Position numbers and translations under genes: made by a program. Under the pieces are notes generated by a model. The model saw nothing but the letters and a program-made list of their open reading frames with translations. It searched no databases and was not told where the DNA came from. A stretch of DNA of 64,000 nt from an uncultured Clostridia bacterium. GTDB taxonomy: Bacteria; Bacillota; Clostridia; TANB77; CAG-508. Positions 18,429 to 25,841 of this stretch are shown piece after piece (the first letter of the stretch is position 1; every line of letters begins with the position of its first letter). The stretch is from contig CAPYID010000003.1 in the NCBI GenBank assembly GCA_948739805.1, forward strand, positions 36,130-100,129, read 5' to 3'.

Positions 18429-19109
18429 CTAATTTGAATCAGTATTTAGATACACATTTGGAACCCCTCCAATTATTACATTTTCACTTAATACTAATTC
18501 ACTCGTGACTTGTGTTTGTATTACTTCATATGGGGTTAGTATATTTATATCACATGTTATGTCTAACCATAATCTATGTAATGTTTGGTTTATTCCTGCA
18601 TCATCAAATTCATTTCTTATTTTTGTCTGAATTGTACCTGATAATGCTACTTTTAATGGAATTTTGGGTCCAATACCAGAAATCCATTTTATTCCTGTTA
18701 TACTACCAAAAGGTATATTTGATATTAATCTATCATTTTCATTTAAACTTACTTGAATATCATTGGTAATACTTGATATCATATTGTTTAATGGTCTGGA
18801 GTTTACTTGTAATAGCTGTATATTCCCATTTTCGTCTTGCTTGATAGTTATTATTTCACTCTCTTGATATTTATCTACATTTATTGTCGTTATTCTATTT
18901 ACTTCTATAGTTACTATACTATTTGCTTCATCAATGCATAATTTTTCAAACAATGGATTAATAGCATTAAGTATATTTACCATAACCAAAATTGCTATAA
19001 TTAAAACTATTATAATTGTAATTATTTTTTTACAGTTTTTATTTCCATTTCTCCCACCATACATTATTTTAGGGAAATGTATTCTTGCTCTTGAATATAT
19101 TTTATCCAT
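18429..19109 (-). CDS. yunB: Sporulation protein YunB
   Basis: A 226-residue member of the YunB family, made in sporulating cells; the biochemical role is not known. The protein has a basic N-terminus, one membrane segment (IITIIIVLIIAILVMVNI, about residues 28-48) and an outer domain with the family marks ISNIPFGSITG near 128, GPKIPLKVALSG near 147 and the strongly conserved DDAGINQTLHRLWLDI near 168. It lies five bases downstream of sipL on the same strand, so the two are probably co-transcribed. Confidence 0.93.
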   Translation of the reverse strand: MDKIYSRARIHFPKIMYGGRNGNKNCKKIITIIIVLIIAILVMVNILNAINPLFEKLCIDEANSIVTIEVNRITTINVDKYQESEIITIKQDENGNIQLLQVNSRPLNNMISSITNDIQVSLNENDRLISNIPFGSITGIKWISGIGPKIPLKVALSGTIQTKIRNEFDDAGINQTLHRLWLDITCDINILTPYEVIQTQVTSELVLSENVIIGGVPNVYLNTDSN

Positions 19110-19114
19110 ATTTA

Positions 19115-20659
19115 TTAATTACTTTTCATACATACATATTTTGGAATAAATAACTGCATTCCAACATCTATTTTGTCTGGATCTTCTATTTCATTTAGTT
19201 TCATTATATCCTCTATTGTGCTTTTATATCTCTTTGCAATTTTCCATAAGCTATCTCCTGGCTTTACAAAGTATATAGTCATACTATATGGATTTTCTGT
19301 ACATTTTTCTTCATTCAAATTAACATCTTCGATAATATTCATATTTATTTGATTATATTGGCTTACTTCAAAATTTAAATTGATATTTAATGTTACTTCT
19401 GAATCCTCAATAACAAAGTCTTGCATTGCAATTTCCACATTTGTATCTATTTTACTACTCTCTGTAATTTCTTCATAATCCATTACATACATAATTGGTA
19501 TAGTTTTTGTTATTCCTTCTACTGTTGTTTGATTATTAGATGTTATTAAGAAATCTACTTTTATTTCTCCTTCATATTTTATTTTTCCTCTTGATATAGT
19601 TGCAGTATTAATACTAGGTGTTATTCTTATATCTCTTATTTTCTCTCCTGCTACTTCTTGTATTTGCATCTTTTCTTTTATTTCATATACATCGTTTTTA
19701 TTCTTTTTATCTACCATTGTTACTATATCTCTAGATTTGAATTCTAAATTCATACTAGGACTGTATAAATCTTCTAGTACCTCTATTTCTTCTTCTCTAA
19801 TTGCATTACATGATACGTCTAGTTCTATTTCTACATATATAGAATGTTCTTCCTCTGAATTAGGTTTTATTAATACATTTCTAATTGTATATTTAGTGTC
19901 ACATATATCATTTTCGGATATATTAAGCATTTCTACAAATCCCATTATTGGAATCTTCTCTTCCACATTTCTAATTCTATTGTCTTCGGTTAAATACATT
20001 ATTTTTACATCTGCATCTGCCTTAGCTAAAATTTTATTATAACTCATTTTGCTGTCTTTATTAATAATGCTAAAATCAACCCTTAATATTTCTGCTAGAT
20101 TATCACCTGAGTCAATTTTTATAGTTTCTTTTGCATATGTCTTTGTAGAATTACTACCAATAACTGAATTAAATTTTACGTTTTTTCTAATTTCTTGTAT
20201 GTCTTTTATGTTTTGTATATCATTTACTATGTCCAAGTCTTCATTAGCATATAAGGTTACTTCTGCCTCTAACTCTACTTTTAAATTTACTTTTCTTCCA
20301 TTCAATACTTTGCATTCTATTGATTTTATTATAACTTTTTCGTTAAGACTCATACCGTTTAGTGCTTCTTTACACTCGATTACTTCTTTAAAATCAATAT
20401 TTGTATTGATTCCTCTTACATTATCTCTTTCTCCATCTGCCAAATAAATTATATAAACATTTACATTTCCATCTAGCTTTATCTTTCCATCTGATACTTC
20501 TTTTCTATATATGCATATATTTCCGCTTGTACTTATTGGTTTTAATATGTCAGGTTTTATATCTGGTATTATAGTATCTTCTTCTAGCATAAATTTTTCT
20601 GTTTTTTGAGTTACTATTCTATTTATACATATATTCTTTTTTACTGTTTCAACCTTCAT
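19115..20659 (-). CDS. sipL: SipL-like SPOCS (DUF3794)/LysM spore coat morphogenesis protein
   Basis: A 514-residue protein of the SipL type. In Clostridioides difficile SipL binds SpoIVA and anchors the coat to the forespore, standing in for SpoVID. Visible are repeated beta-rich SPOCS/DUF3794 modules (for example KITPFML-like strands around residues 30-140, 170-290 and 310-430, each ending in a strand such as EIELDVSCNA) and a C-terminal LysM domain starting YFVKPGDSLWKIAKRY and ending GMQLFIPKY. AAGGAGG is spaced correctly for the ATG at 20659; the ATG at 20665 is too close to it. Neighbours yunB, veg and yabG match a sporulation locus. Confidence 0.92.
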   Translation of the reverse strand: MKVETVKKNICINRIVTQKTEKFMLEEDTIIPDIKPDILKPISTSGNICIYRKEVSDGKIKLDGNVNVYIIYLADGERDNVRGINTNIDFKEVIECKEALNGMSLNEKVIIKSIECKVLNGRKVNLKVELEAEVTLYANEDLDIVNDIQNIKDIQEIRKNVKFNSVIGSNSTKTYAKETIKIDSGDNLAEILRVDFSIINKDSKMSYNKILAKADADVKIMYLTEDNRIRNVEEKIPIMGFVEMLNISENDICDTKYTIRNVLIKPNSEEEHSIYVEIELDVSCNAIREEEIEVLEDLYSPSMNLEFKSRDIVTMVDKKNKNDVYEIKEKMQIQEVAGEKIRDIRITPSINTATISRGKIKYEGEIKVDFLITSNNQTTVEGITKTIPIMYVMDYEEITESSKIDTNVEIAMQDFVIEDSEVTLNINLNFEVSQYNQINMNIIEDVNLNEEKCTENPYSMTIYFVKPGDSLWKIAKRYKSTIEDIMKLNEIEDPDKIDVGMQLFIPKYVCMKSN

Positions 20660-20707
20660 TATCATATCCTCCTTGTTTTTAATATATATATGTTAGAATA
20701 TTAAAAA

Positions 20708-20732
20708 AAATTCCTAGTCAAACTAGGAATTT
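20708..20732 (-). terminator. Terminator between veg and sipL
   Basis: Ten-bp perfect stem AAATTCCTAG / CTAGGAATTT with a 5-base loop; the minus strand continues with a T run. It separates veg from sipL transcription at least partly. Confidence 0.85.
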
Positions 20733-20751
20733 TAATATATCATATTGGCTT

Positions 20752-21054
20752 TTACAAAACAGCTACTTTTTTTGCTTTCTTTTCATCAAAAATTGGTATG
20801 TCTAAAGGCGAATAATCTGTACCATTAAATATTGATACTTCTACACTCTTTGTTAGTACATCTGTGTAATTGTATGAAGTATTTCCCTCTTCTTCATCAC
20901 ATTTTACTACAAATAAATTTGAATATACATTTTTTACTGTACCTATTTTTTCATACATTTTACTTCTTCCTAATGTTCCTTTTATAAGTATCTTTTGTCC
21001 TATTTGTGCTTCGATATCTGTTTTCAGATTATCAATGTCACTTTTACAAAACAT
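20752..21054 (-). CDS. veg: Veg family protein
   Basis: A 100-residue Veg homologue. In Bacillus subtilis Veg is abundant and affects biofilm matrix gene expression; its exact action is unsettled. Family marks are IGQKILIKGTLGRSKMYEK in the first third, GTVKNVYSNLFVVKCDE, and the YNYTDVLTKSVEV segment. The start at 21054 follows AGGTGG; the more upstream ATG is not supported. It has a near-perfect promoter (21085-21113), in keeping with the very strong veg promoter known from Bacillus. The yabG-veg-sipL order is the clostridial one, here broken by inserted DNA on the yabG side. Confidence 0.92.
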   Translation of the reverse strand: MFCKSDIDNLKTDIEAQIGQKILIKGTLGRSKMYEKIGTVKNVYSNLFVVKCDEEEGNTSYNYTDVLTKSVEVSIFNGTDYSPLDIPIFDEKKAKKVAVL

Positions 21055-21084
21055 ATAACCACCTACTTCTCTATTGATGTCCAA

Positions 21085-21113
21085 ATTATAGCATTTTTAG
21101 AAGCAAATGTCAA
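21085..21113 (-). promoter_or_regulatory. Consensus SigA promoter of veg
   Basis: On the minus strand TTGACA, exactly 17 bases, TATAAT: both hexamers match consensus perfectly. Confidence 0.9.
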
Positions 21114-21227
21114 AAAATATCGGTTCTTGTAATTATGTGCTTTTCTTACTCTTGCAATAGTTATATAGGTTCATTCTGTTGTTGTTACATTTGTATTACA
21201 ATTATGTTACAAAAATGTAATATTTTG

Positions 21228-21421
21228 TTATAAAGTATATTTTTTCTTTCTTCCCTTTGAAGTTATTCCTCCTACTCTTTTATTATCGTCTTTTAGTAAA
21301 CAAGAAATTTCTTTCATAGTAACATTTTTTTCCTCAGAAGTAATAGCAACTTTTTCTGCAATTGTTAATGGATCCATAAAATCTATTAATACTCTTGCTG
21401 GAGATGATGCAAAGTTCGCTT
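21228..21421 (-). pseudogene. yabG: 3' fragment of yabG (duplicate)
   Basis: Bases 21243-21420 match 23672-23849, the 3' part of the intact yabG, with only two visible mismatches. The encoded piece starts NFASSPARVLIDFMDPL and ends KRVGGITSKGRKK before diverging to YTL. It lacks the N-terminal three quarters. It sits where yabG would be expected, next to veg, so it is probably the remains of a second copy cut off by the accessory DNA that follows. Confidence 0.9.
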
Positions 21422-21431
21422 CAGCTCTCAT

Positions 21432-21848
21432 CTATTTCCATAATTTTACTAAATCATCATCAGTAATAATCTTTAATTGATAACAAGCTAATTCTAGTTC
21501 TTTCCTTCTTTCCTCTTTATCTTCAATACTACTCAAATAATTTAATACAGCCTCTTTTCCACCTATACATTCATAGATTTCGTTCATTTCTTCTTTTGTA
21601 AACTTACGAATTTCATTTGTATGCCTATCTTTCATTTTATAACTCCTACATAATTCATAAAACATTGAAAGCCTATACATTCGCATTGTTTCATCATTAT
21701 AATCATTCTTAAGCATTTTTACTGTATCACCTATGTTTTCAACATACATAGGCTCTCTATATGTTTTATATGCTAAAAAACTCCCTAACACTATAGCACA
21801 AAATACTACTGTAAATATTATCGCTATTACAACTTTATCTTTAAGCAT
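21432..21848 (-). CDS. Small membrane-anchored protein in the LytTR operon
   Basis: A 138-residue protein of unknown family with one N-terminal membrane segment (VVIAIIFTVVFCAIVLGSFLA) and a charged helical domain (YREPMYVENIGD to DDDLVKLWK) that contains three cysteines. The orientation (short LKDK start before the anchor) could place the domain on either side. It overlaps the preceding 101-residue gene by eight bases and is the third gene after the LytTR regulator, so it may be a target or partner of that regulator. Ribosome site GGGAGGAG is clear. Confidence 0.65.
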   Translation of the reverse strand: MLKDKVVIAIIFTVVFCAIVLGSFLAYKTYREPMYVENIGDTVKMLKNDYNDETMRMYRLSMFYELCRSYKMKDRHTNEIRKFTKEEMNEIYECIGGKEAVLNYLSSIEDKEERRKELELACYQLKIITDDDLVKLWK

Positions 21849-22146
21849 TTTTATCTCCTCCCTTCATTTTTTCTAATTTTTCATTTAACTTATTTACAGT
21901 ATATCTATCATATTTTCTAACTGCACATAATAATAATAAATATATAATAGTATATACTATTATATACCATGGAAAAAAGTATAATAATATTTTTAATATA
22001 TTATGTATGTCTTGTAATGGAACAATAATACTATCAATTAAAATAGCTACTAAGATTGTATATGTAACATGAGTAATTATTATAAATGGTATAAAGCCAA
22101 TTATATAATATAAAAATAATTTGAAAATTAATCTTCTCCTTTTCAT
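21841..22146 (-). CDS. Two-segment membrane protein in the LytTR operon
   Basis: A 101-residue protein with two or three membrane segments (LFLYYIIGFIPFIIITHV; ILVAILIDSIIVPL; ILLYFFPWYIIVYTIIYLLL) and a basic cytoplasmic tail ending NEKLEKMKGGDKNA. LytTR regulators are often encoded beside a small membrane protein that holds them inactive (the DUF3021 type); this one is shorter than that family and I cannot confirm membership. The start follows AGGAGGATATAAGT. It begins two bases after the LytTR stop, pointing to translational coupling. Confidence 0.7.
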   Translation of the reverse strand: MKRRRLIFKLFLYYIIGFIPFIIITHVTYTILVAILIDSIIVPLQDIHNILKILLYFFPWYIIVYTIIYLLLLCAVRKYDRYTVNKLNEKLEKMKGGDKNA

Positions 22147-22148
22147 AC

Positions 22149-22616
22149 TTATATCCTCCTATCATCTAAATATCTCATAATATCTCTTGTTTTTCTTCTG
22201 GAAACTGTTTCATCTGTTGAATCATCTAATTTAATAATTACTTTACCTGTTTCACTTATATCAAATTTTTCTACGTGTCTAATATTTACTACACAACTTT
22301 TAGAGATTCTAATAAAATCCGCATTCATATTTTCTAATTCATATAATTTGCTCTTTATTCTATATTTTCCGTTTTTTGTTTTACAATAGTTATATTTTTT
22401 ATCACTATAAAACATTATTATGTCTTCAAATTTTATTTCTAATAAAGAAAATTCATCATCTGTAACTATAAACTTATTATTATAAATTAATTCGTAGTTA
22501 TTTATATATTCGATAAAATGTTGTAAATTTGAGTTTTCATGAGAATATTGTAATTCAATAAGAAATTCATTTTGCTCTAAACTTTCGTTTATTTTTTGTT
22601 TTATATCAACTTTCAT
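22149..22616 (-). CDS. LytTR-domain DNA-binding regulator without receiver domain
   Basis: A 155-residue transcription factor. The N-terminal third (to about residue 55) is a short helical region without receiver motifs; the C-terminal half is a LytTR domain with IEFEDIIMFYSDKKYN-like strands, ADFIRISKSCVVNIRHV near 100 and VSRRKTRDIMRYL near 138, the typical DNA-contact end. Such receiver-less LytTR proteins commonly control their own operon and respond through a co-encoded membrane protein. Four repeats fitting the LytTR site lie about 90-160 bases upstream (22704-22775), so autoregulation is likely. The leader contains a tandem copy of the ribosome site. Confidence 0.88.
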   Translation of the reverse strand: MKVDIKQKINESLEQNEFLIELQYSHENSNLQHFIEYINNYELIYNNKFIVTDDEFSLLEIKFEDIIMFYSDKKYNYCKTKNGKYRIKSKLYELENMNADFIRISKSCVVNIRHVEKFDISETGKVIIKLDDSTDETVSRRKTRDIMRYLDDRRI

Positions 22617-22661
22617 ATTTCTTATTCCTCCTTTTTTATATTTCTTATTCCTCCTTTCTTA
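22614..22661 (-). repeat. Tandem duplication of the LytTR ribosome-binding leader
   Basis: The unit ATTTCTTATTCCTCC (plus strand) occurs twice with a 24-base period directly before the LytTR gene, so two GGAGG sites are present. Only the inner one is followed by ATG; the outer is followed by ATA. Confidence 0.8.
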
Positions 22662-22703
22662 AAGTATTATATCTTTAAACCGTATAATTTACTAGATACT
22701 TTT

Positions 22704-22775
22704 AATAAGTGGTTATATAAAAAAATAAACGGAATAAGATTTAAAAATAAACGGTCATATTTAATGATAAGTGGT
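22704..22775 (-). promoter_or_regulatory. Four phased direct repeats, probable LytTR operator
   Basis: Plus-strand AATAAGTGG (22704), AATAAACGG (22724), AATAAACGG (22746) and GATAAGTGG (22766) recur every 20-22 bases, two helical turns. On the minus strand the two middle ones read TCCGTTTAT and ACCGTTTAT and fit the published LytTR consensus [TA][AC][CA]GTTN[AG][TG] at every position; the outer two read ACCACTTAT. LytTR proteins bind paired 9-bp repeats with 12-13 bp between, the spacing seen here. Confidence 0.75.
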
Positions 22776-22930
22776 GAAACACTTTAAAGAGTAGATTTCA
22801 ACGAAAATTTATTAGTAATTACATTTGACATTAATAATAATTCATATTATTATATAATTAGTTTCTTTATGAAACAGCTGAAATGATTACTATTTCAGAA
22901 GATTAAATATTGTCTTCTTAACTAGTAATA

Positions 22931-23561
22931 GGGTGTGAAATTGGGTACTATAGGAGGATTCTTATATGAAAATTAAAACTTTAAAAGCACCATTCATTTT
23001 ATTATTTGCAGTAATGTAGATTTTTTCCACAGTTTCTATATCTTTTGCTGCAGAAGAGGAAAATCCTACATGGCAATTTGGTGATGTTCTCTATGCAGAT
23101 GAAAATATTGCAGTATTCTATGGTAATCCTTATGAGGATGAAAATGCTACTAGAACTGTTGAAACGCACGCTACTTATGGTTTGGAATATGACCAAATTT
23201 GGGCTAATTCTTACACTTCAAAAAATCAAACCATTAGCATCCCTGCTTCTTCAAATAACCCATTAACCTATTTTACTGCTACACAGGAAACAGATGGTGA
23301 TGTGCAAAAATCCATTATATATGTTTTTCGACCTGATGGTAGCACTTGCTTCATATGGGATATGGGAGATTCTTATTTTGAAGCCAGAGATAGAGTAATT
23401 GGTGCCAAAGTTCTTCCGAGCAAAGCATATGCTTGGACATCTGGTTCATTAACACTTCGGTGGAATGTAGAAACAGGTAGCAATGGAGCCAGAATGAACC
23501 TTTGGGCATGGTAAGATATGCAAAAATGCAACCGTAATTAAAAATAACCAATTTCACACCC
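22931..23561. repeat. 14-bp inverted repeats around the secreted-protein gene
   Basis: GGGTGTGAAATTGG at 22931-22944 and its exact complement CCAATTTCACACCC at 23548-23561 enclose the gene at 22966-23514. Confidence 0.7.
22966..23514 (+). pseudogene. Secreted protein gene interrupted by TAG in the signal peptide
   Basis: The reading frame opens at ATG 22966 behind a strong GGAGG and runs 182 codons to TAA, with one in-frame TAG (23017-23019, codon 18) inside the hydrophobic core of a clear signal peptide (MKIKTLKAPFILLFAVM, stop, IFSTVSISFAAEE). The mature part is beta-rich (for example NQTISIPASSNNPLTYFTA and SLTLRWNVETGSNG) and unrecognised. TAG is an ordinary stop elsewhere here (Lon-like gene, germination subunit), so this is most simply a recent nonsense mutation. 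The frame also has an in-frame CGG at 23458-23460. It is transcribed away from the LytTR operon and has its own terminator. Confidence 0.75.
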
Positions 23562-23567
23562 CAAATG

Positions 23568-23605
23568 AAGATGGTACCCTATTTTTAGGATACCATCTTT
23601 GTTTT
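23568..23605 (+). terminator. Terminator of the secreted-protein gene
   Basis: Stem AAGATGGTA / TACCATCTT with a 14-base loop, followed by TGTTTTG. Confidence 0.75.
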
Positions 23606-23635
23606 GTACAATCATTTAGATTATATAATTTGACA

Positions 23636-24463
23636 TCAAAAATGCATTTTAGTATTTTCTATTTCTCGTATTTTCTTTCTTCCCTTTGAAGTTATTCCTC
23701 CTACTCTTTTATTATCGTCTTTTAGTAAACAAGAAATTTCTTTCATAGTAACATTTTTTTCCTCAGAAGTAATTGCAACTTTTTCTGCAATTGTTAATGG
23801 ATCCATAAAATCTATTAATACTCTTGCTGGAGATGATGCAAAGTTTGCTCCTGATTCCATAATTGCTTCAAAAAAACTTTGACATGCTCCTGCAAATATA
23901 ACTAAATCTTTGTCTAGAGAAGCTCTTCTTGCCTCTTTTACTGTATTTATAAAATATCTTGAGTTTCTATAATTATATATATCTGTAAAACCTGTTCCAT
24001 TCTTTATCATACCATCATGACCAGTAATAACAAGAATATCTGGTTTATATCTTCTTATCAAATTTCCTACTACCATTGGTTGTTTGTTTTCTGGTACACT
24101 CTTTACAACTGCGTTTAATCCCATTTTTTTATAATATTTTGCAGATTTTTCTGCATATCTTCTATCTCCATCCAAATGTAATATTTTACCACATAATATA
24201 TTTATATAATTATTTATAAAATTTCTATTTTCTGTAATCTTGCTTTCTATTTTTTCATTTAATTTATTAAACTCATTTTTTGCCATGCTTTTATCCACTA
24301 TGTTTAAATCTTCAATAGGAGAATTTGCTTTTATTCTAATGGTTATACCTTTTAATATAGCATACTTACCTTGAGTTGTATTTATTATTTCTTCTACTTT
24401 AAATAAAATGTCATCATTATATGACTTTCTAGTAACTATAGTACCTCTTTTTATGTCATTCAT
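23636..24463 (-). CDS. yabG: Sporulation-specific protease YabG, intact copy
   Basis: A 275-residue YabG peptidase. In Bacillus YabG matures coat proteins; in C. difficile it processes spore germination proteins. Family marks are DIKRGTIVTRKSYNDDILFKV at the N-terminus, GKILHLDGDRRYAEKSAKYY near residue 95, PDILVITGHDGM near 140, FAGACQSFFEAIMESGANFA near 190 and the conserved SSPARVLIDFMDPL. AGGAGG precedes ATG. It lies in the middle of the locus with a 3' fragment of itself on one side (21228-21421) and a shortened 5' piece on the other (25704-25829), both nearly identical to it. Confidence 0.93.
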   Translation of the reverse strand: MNDIKRGTIVTRKSYNDDILFKVEEIINTTQGKYAILKGITIRIKANSPIEDLNIVDKSMAKNEFNKLNEKIESKITENRNFINNYINILCGKILHLDGDRRYAEKSAKYYKKMGLNAVVKSVPENKQPMVVGNLIRRYKPDILVITGHDGMIKNGTGFTDIYNYRNSRYFINTVKEARRASLDKDLVIFAGACQSFFEAIMESGANFASSPARVLIDFMDPLTIAEKVAITSEEKNVTMKEISCLLKDDNKRVGGITSKGRKKIREIENTKMHF

Positions 24464-24532
24464 AAAATTGTCCTCCTACTATAGTTTATGTAAATTGTTA
24501 TATTATTGATAATTATAAATTAAATACTTTGC

Positions 24533-25072
24533 TTAGTTGTTATTTAATATCTTAATAAATTTAACTCCATTTAACTCTCCCATTTTCGGTTTAAATTCTT
24601 CTTCTTTGTTAATTATATATAAACTATCCCCTACATTTAATTCAGAAGCACTGATTCTATTTCCATTAATATCTTTAATTAAGGAATTATTTGCTACTTT
24701 TATATTAATCGTATAAAAATCATAACCATATATTGCCTTAAGAATAACAGTATCATTATCTATTTTCTTTGTAACAGTAGCCTTTTCTTTTTCATTAGTT
24801 ATCTCTCCATCTATATATACCTCATCATCTTCTTTGATATCAGAAATACTAAGAGTCTTTCCATTGCTATCATAAATTGGCTTACCATCTGTTTTATAAG
24901 TATATTGCCTATATATTGGAAAACTAACACTAATATAGTCATTTTCTATTTTTGTAATTGTAACATTATAATTTACATATTGCTTTGATATATTAATTAC
25001 AAATAAAAATGCAAATATAACTATAATTAGCAATATGCTAATTATTATTAAAATTTTTGTTTTTTTCTTCAT
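24533..25072 (-). CDS. Membrane-anchored beta-rich protein in the accessory block
   Basis: A 179-residue protein with a KKK start, one membrane segment (ILIIISILLIIVIFAFLFVI) and an extracytoplasmic domain made of repeated beta units (VTITKIENDYISVSFP; KTLSISDIKEDDEVYIDGEI; RISASELNVGDSLYI), resembling small OB/beta-barrel modules. No family recognised. AGGAGAAA lies seven bases before its ATG at 25072, so it is a separate gene although its frame continues without a stop into the upstream secreted-protein fragment. Confidence 0.65.
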   Translation of the reverse strand: MKKKTKILIIISILLIIVIFAFLFVINISKQYVNYNVTITKIENDYISVSFPIYRQYTYKTDGKPIYDSNGKTLSISDIKEDDEVYIDGEITNEKEKATVTKKIDNDTVILKAIYGYDFYTINIKVANNSLIKDINGNRISASELNVGDSLYIINKEEEFKPKMGELNGVKFIKILNNN

Positions 25073-25414
25073 AAACTTTCTCCTAAATATTAAATTTGAA
25101 ACCGAAAAAATCCTAAATTTTCTGTTAAGTCCCACATATGGTTCAAGCGTTAAATATATAGTCTCGACACCACATGCTGGAACTGTTACAGTCCCCATAG
25201 TATTAACCATTGGACTAATCTCTGCTTCTTCTCTTAGTTCAGATATCGATACAAAGTCATATGTAATTGCAACTTCATCTAGAAAATCATTTTTTTCTAT
25301 AGAAGCCTCTTCATAAGTGCTGTTCTCAGCTGCGAATGTCATACTCATGTTTGTAAGACTCATGGTAATAACAAGTAAAAAAGTCCCTATCCGCTTAAGT
25401 AAGCTTTTTTTCAT
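25073..25414 (-). pseudogene. Truncated secreted-protein gene fused in frame to the next gene
   Basis: The piece begins behind GGAGGT at ATG 25414 with a signal peptide (LLKRIGTFLLVITMSLTNM, then TFAAENST) and about 85 residues of mature protein, including GTVTVPACGVETIYLTLEP. It has no stop codon of its own and runs into the gene at 24533-25072, so translation would give a fusion. It looks like the front of a longer secreted protein cut off by a deletion. A CGG codon is in frame at 25393-25391 (residue 8). The block around it is accessory DNA. Confidence 0.5.
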
Positions 25415-25703
25415 CAAAATACCTCCATTTGTTTAAAATAAATTCCCTATATAATAACAATACTCTATTAAGTATTATTATATTATACTTTTCATCTTTT
25501 TACGACATATTATAGGCACGAAATTCCCTAATTTGAACTCAATTAACATAACTTCTCTCCTTCCATGTTTATATTAAAAAACGTAAATACATTTTTATAT
25601 TATTTTATTGTTTTTTGCATTTTTTGTTACAGACATTCACAATTTTTTATAATAATATCTCTGATCATATTTCTAAGCATTTAACCTATATCATTTTTTC
25701 GTT

Positions 25704-25829
25704 TTAGTAAATACTCTCATGACCAGTAATAACAAGAATAGTTGTATTTATTATTTCTTCTACTTTAAATAAAATGTCATCATTATATGACTTTCTAGTA
25801 ACTATAGTACCTCTTTTTATGTCATTCAT
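25704..25829 (-). pseudogene. yabG: 5' fragment of yabG with internal deletion (duplicate)
   Basis: Bases 25741-25844 equal the first 30 codons and ribosome site of yabG (24375-24474); bases 25717-25740 equal a later piece (24015-24038). The 336 bases between are missing, an exact multiple of three, so the frame continues as EEIINTT-ILVITGHE before stopping after 41 residues. It lies 12 bases downstream of the 25842-27281 gene, the place where the original yabG would start. Confidence 0.88.
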
Positions 25830-25841
25830 AAAATTGTCCTC

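Noticed and set aside
23017..23019. TAG reassignment (for example pyrrolysine)
   Set aside because: TAG is used as a normal stop by the Lon-like gene (17589) and the gerA subunit (36751); only one gene has an internal TAG and it lies inside a signal peptide, where a special residue is unlikely.
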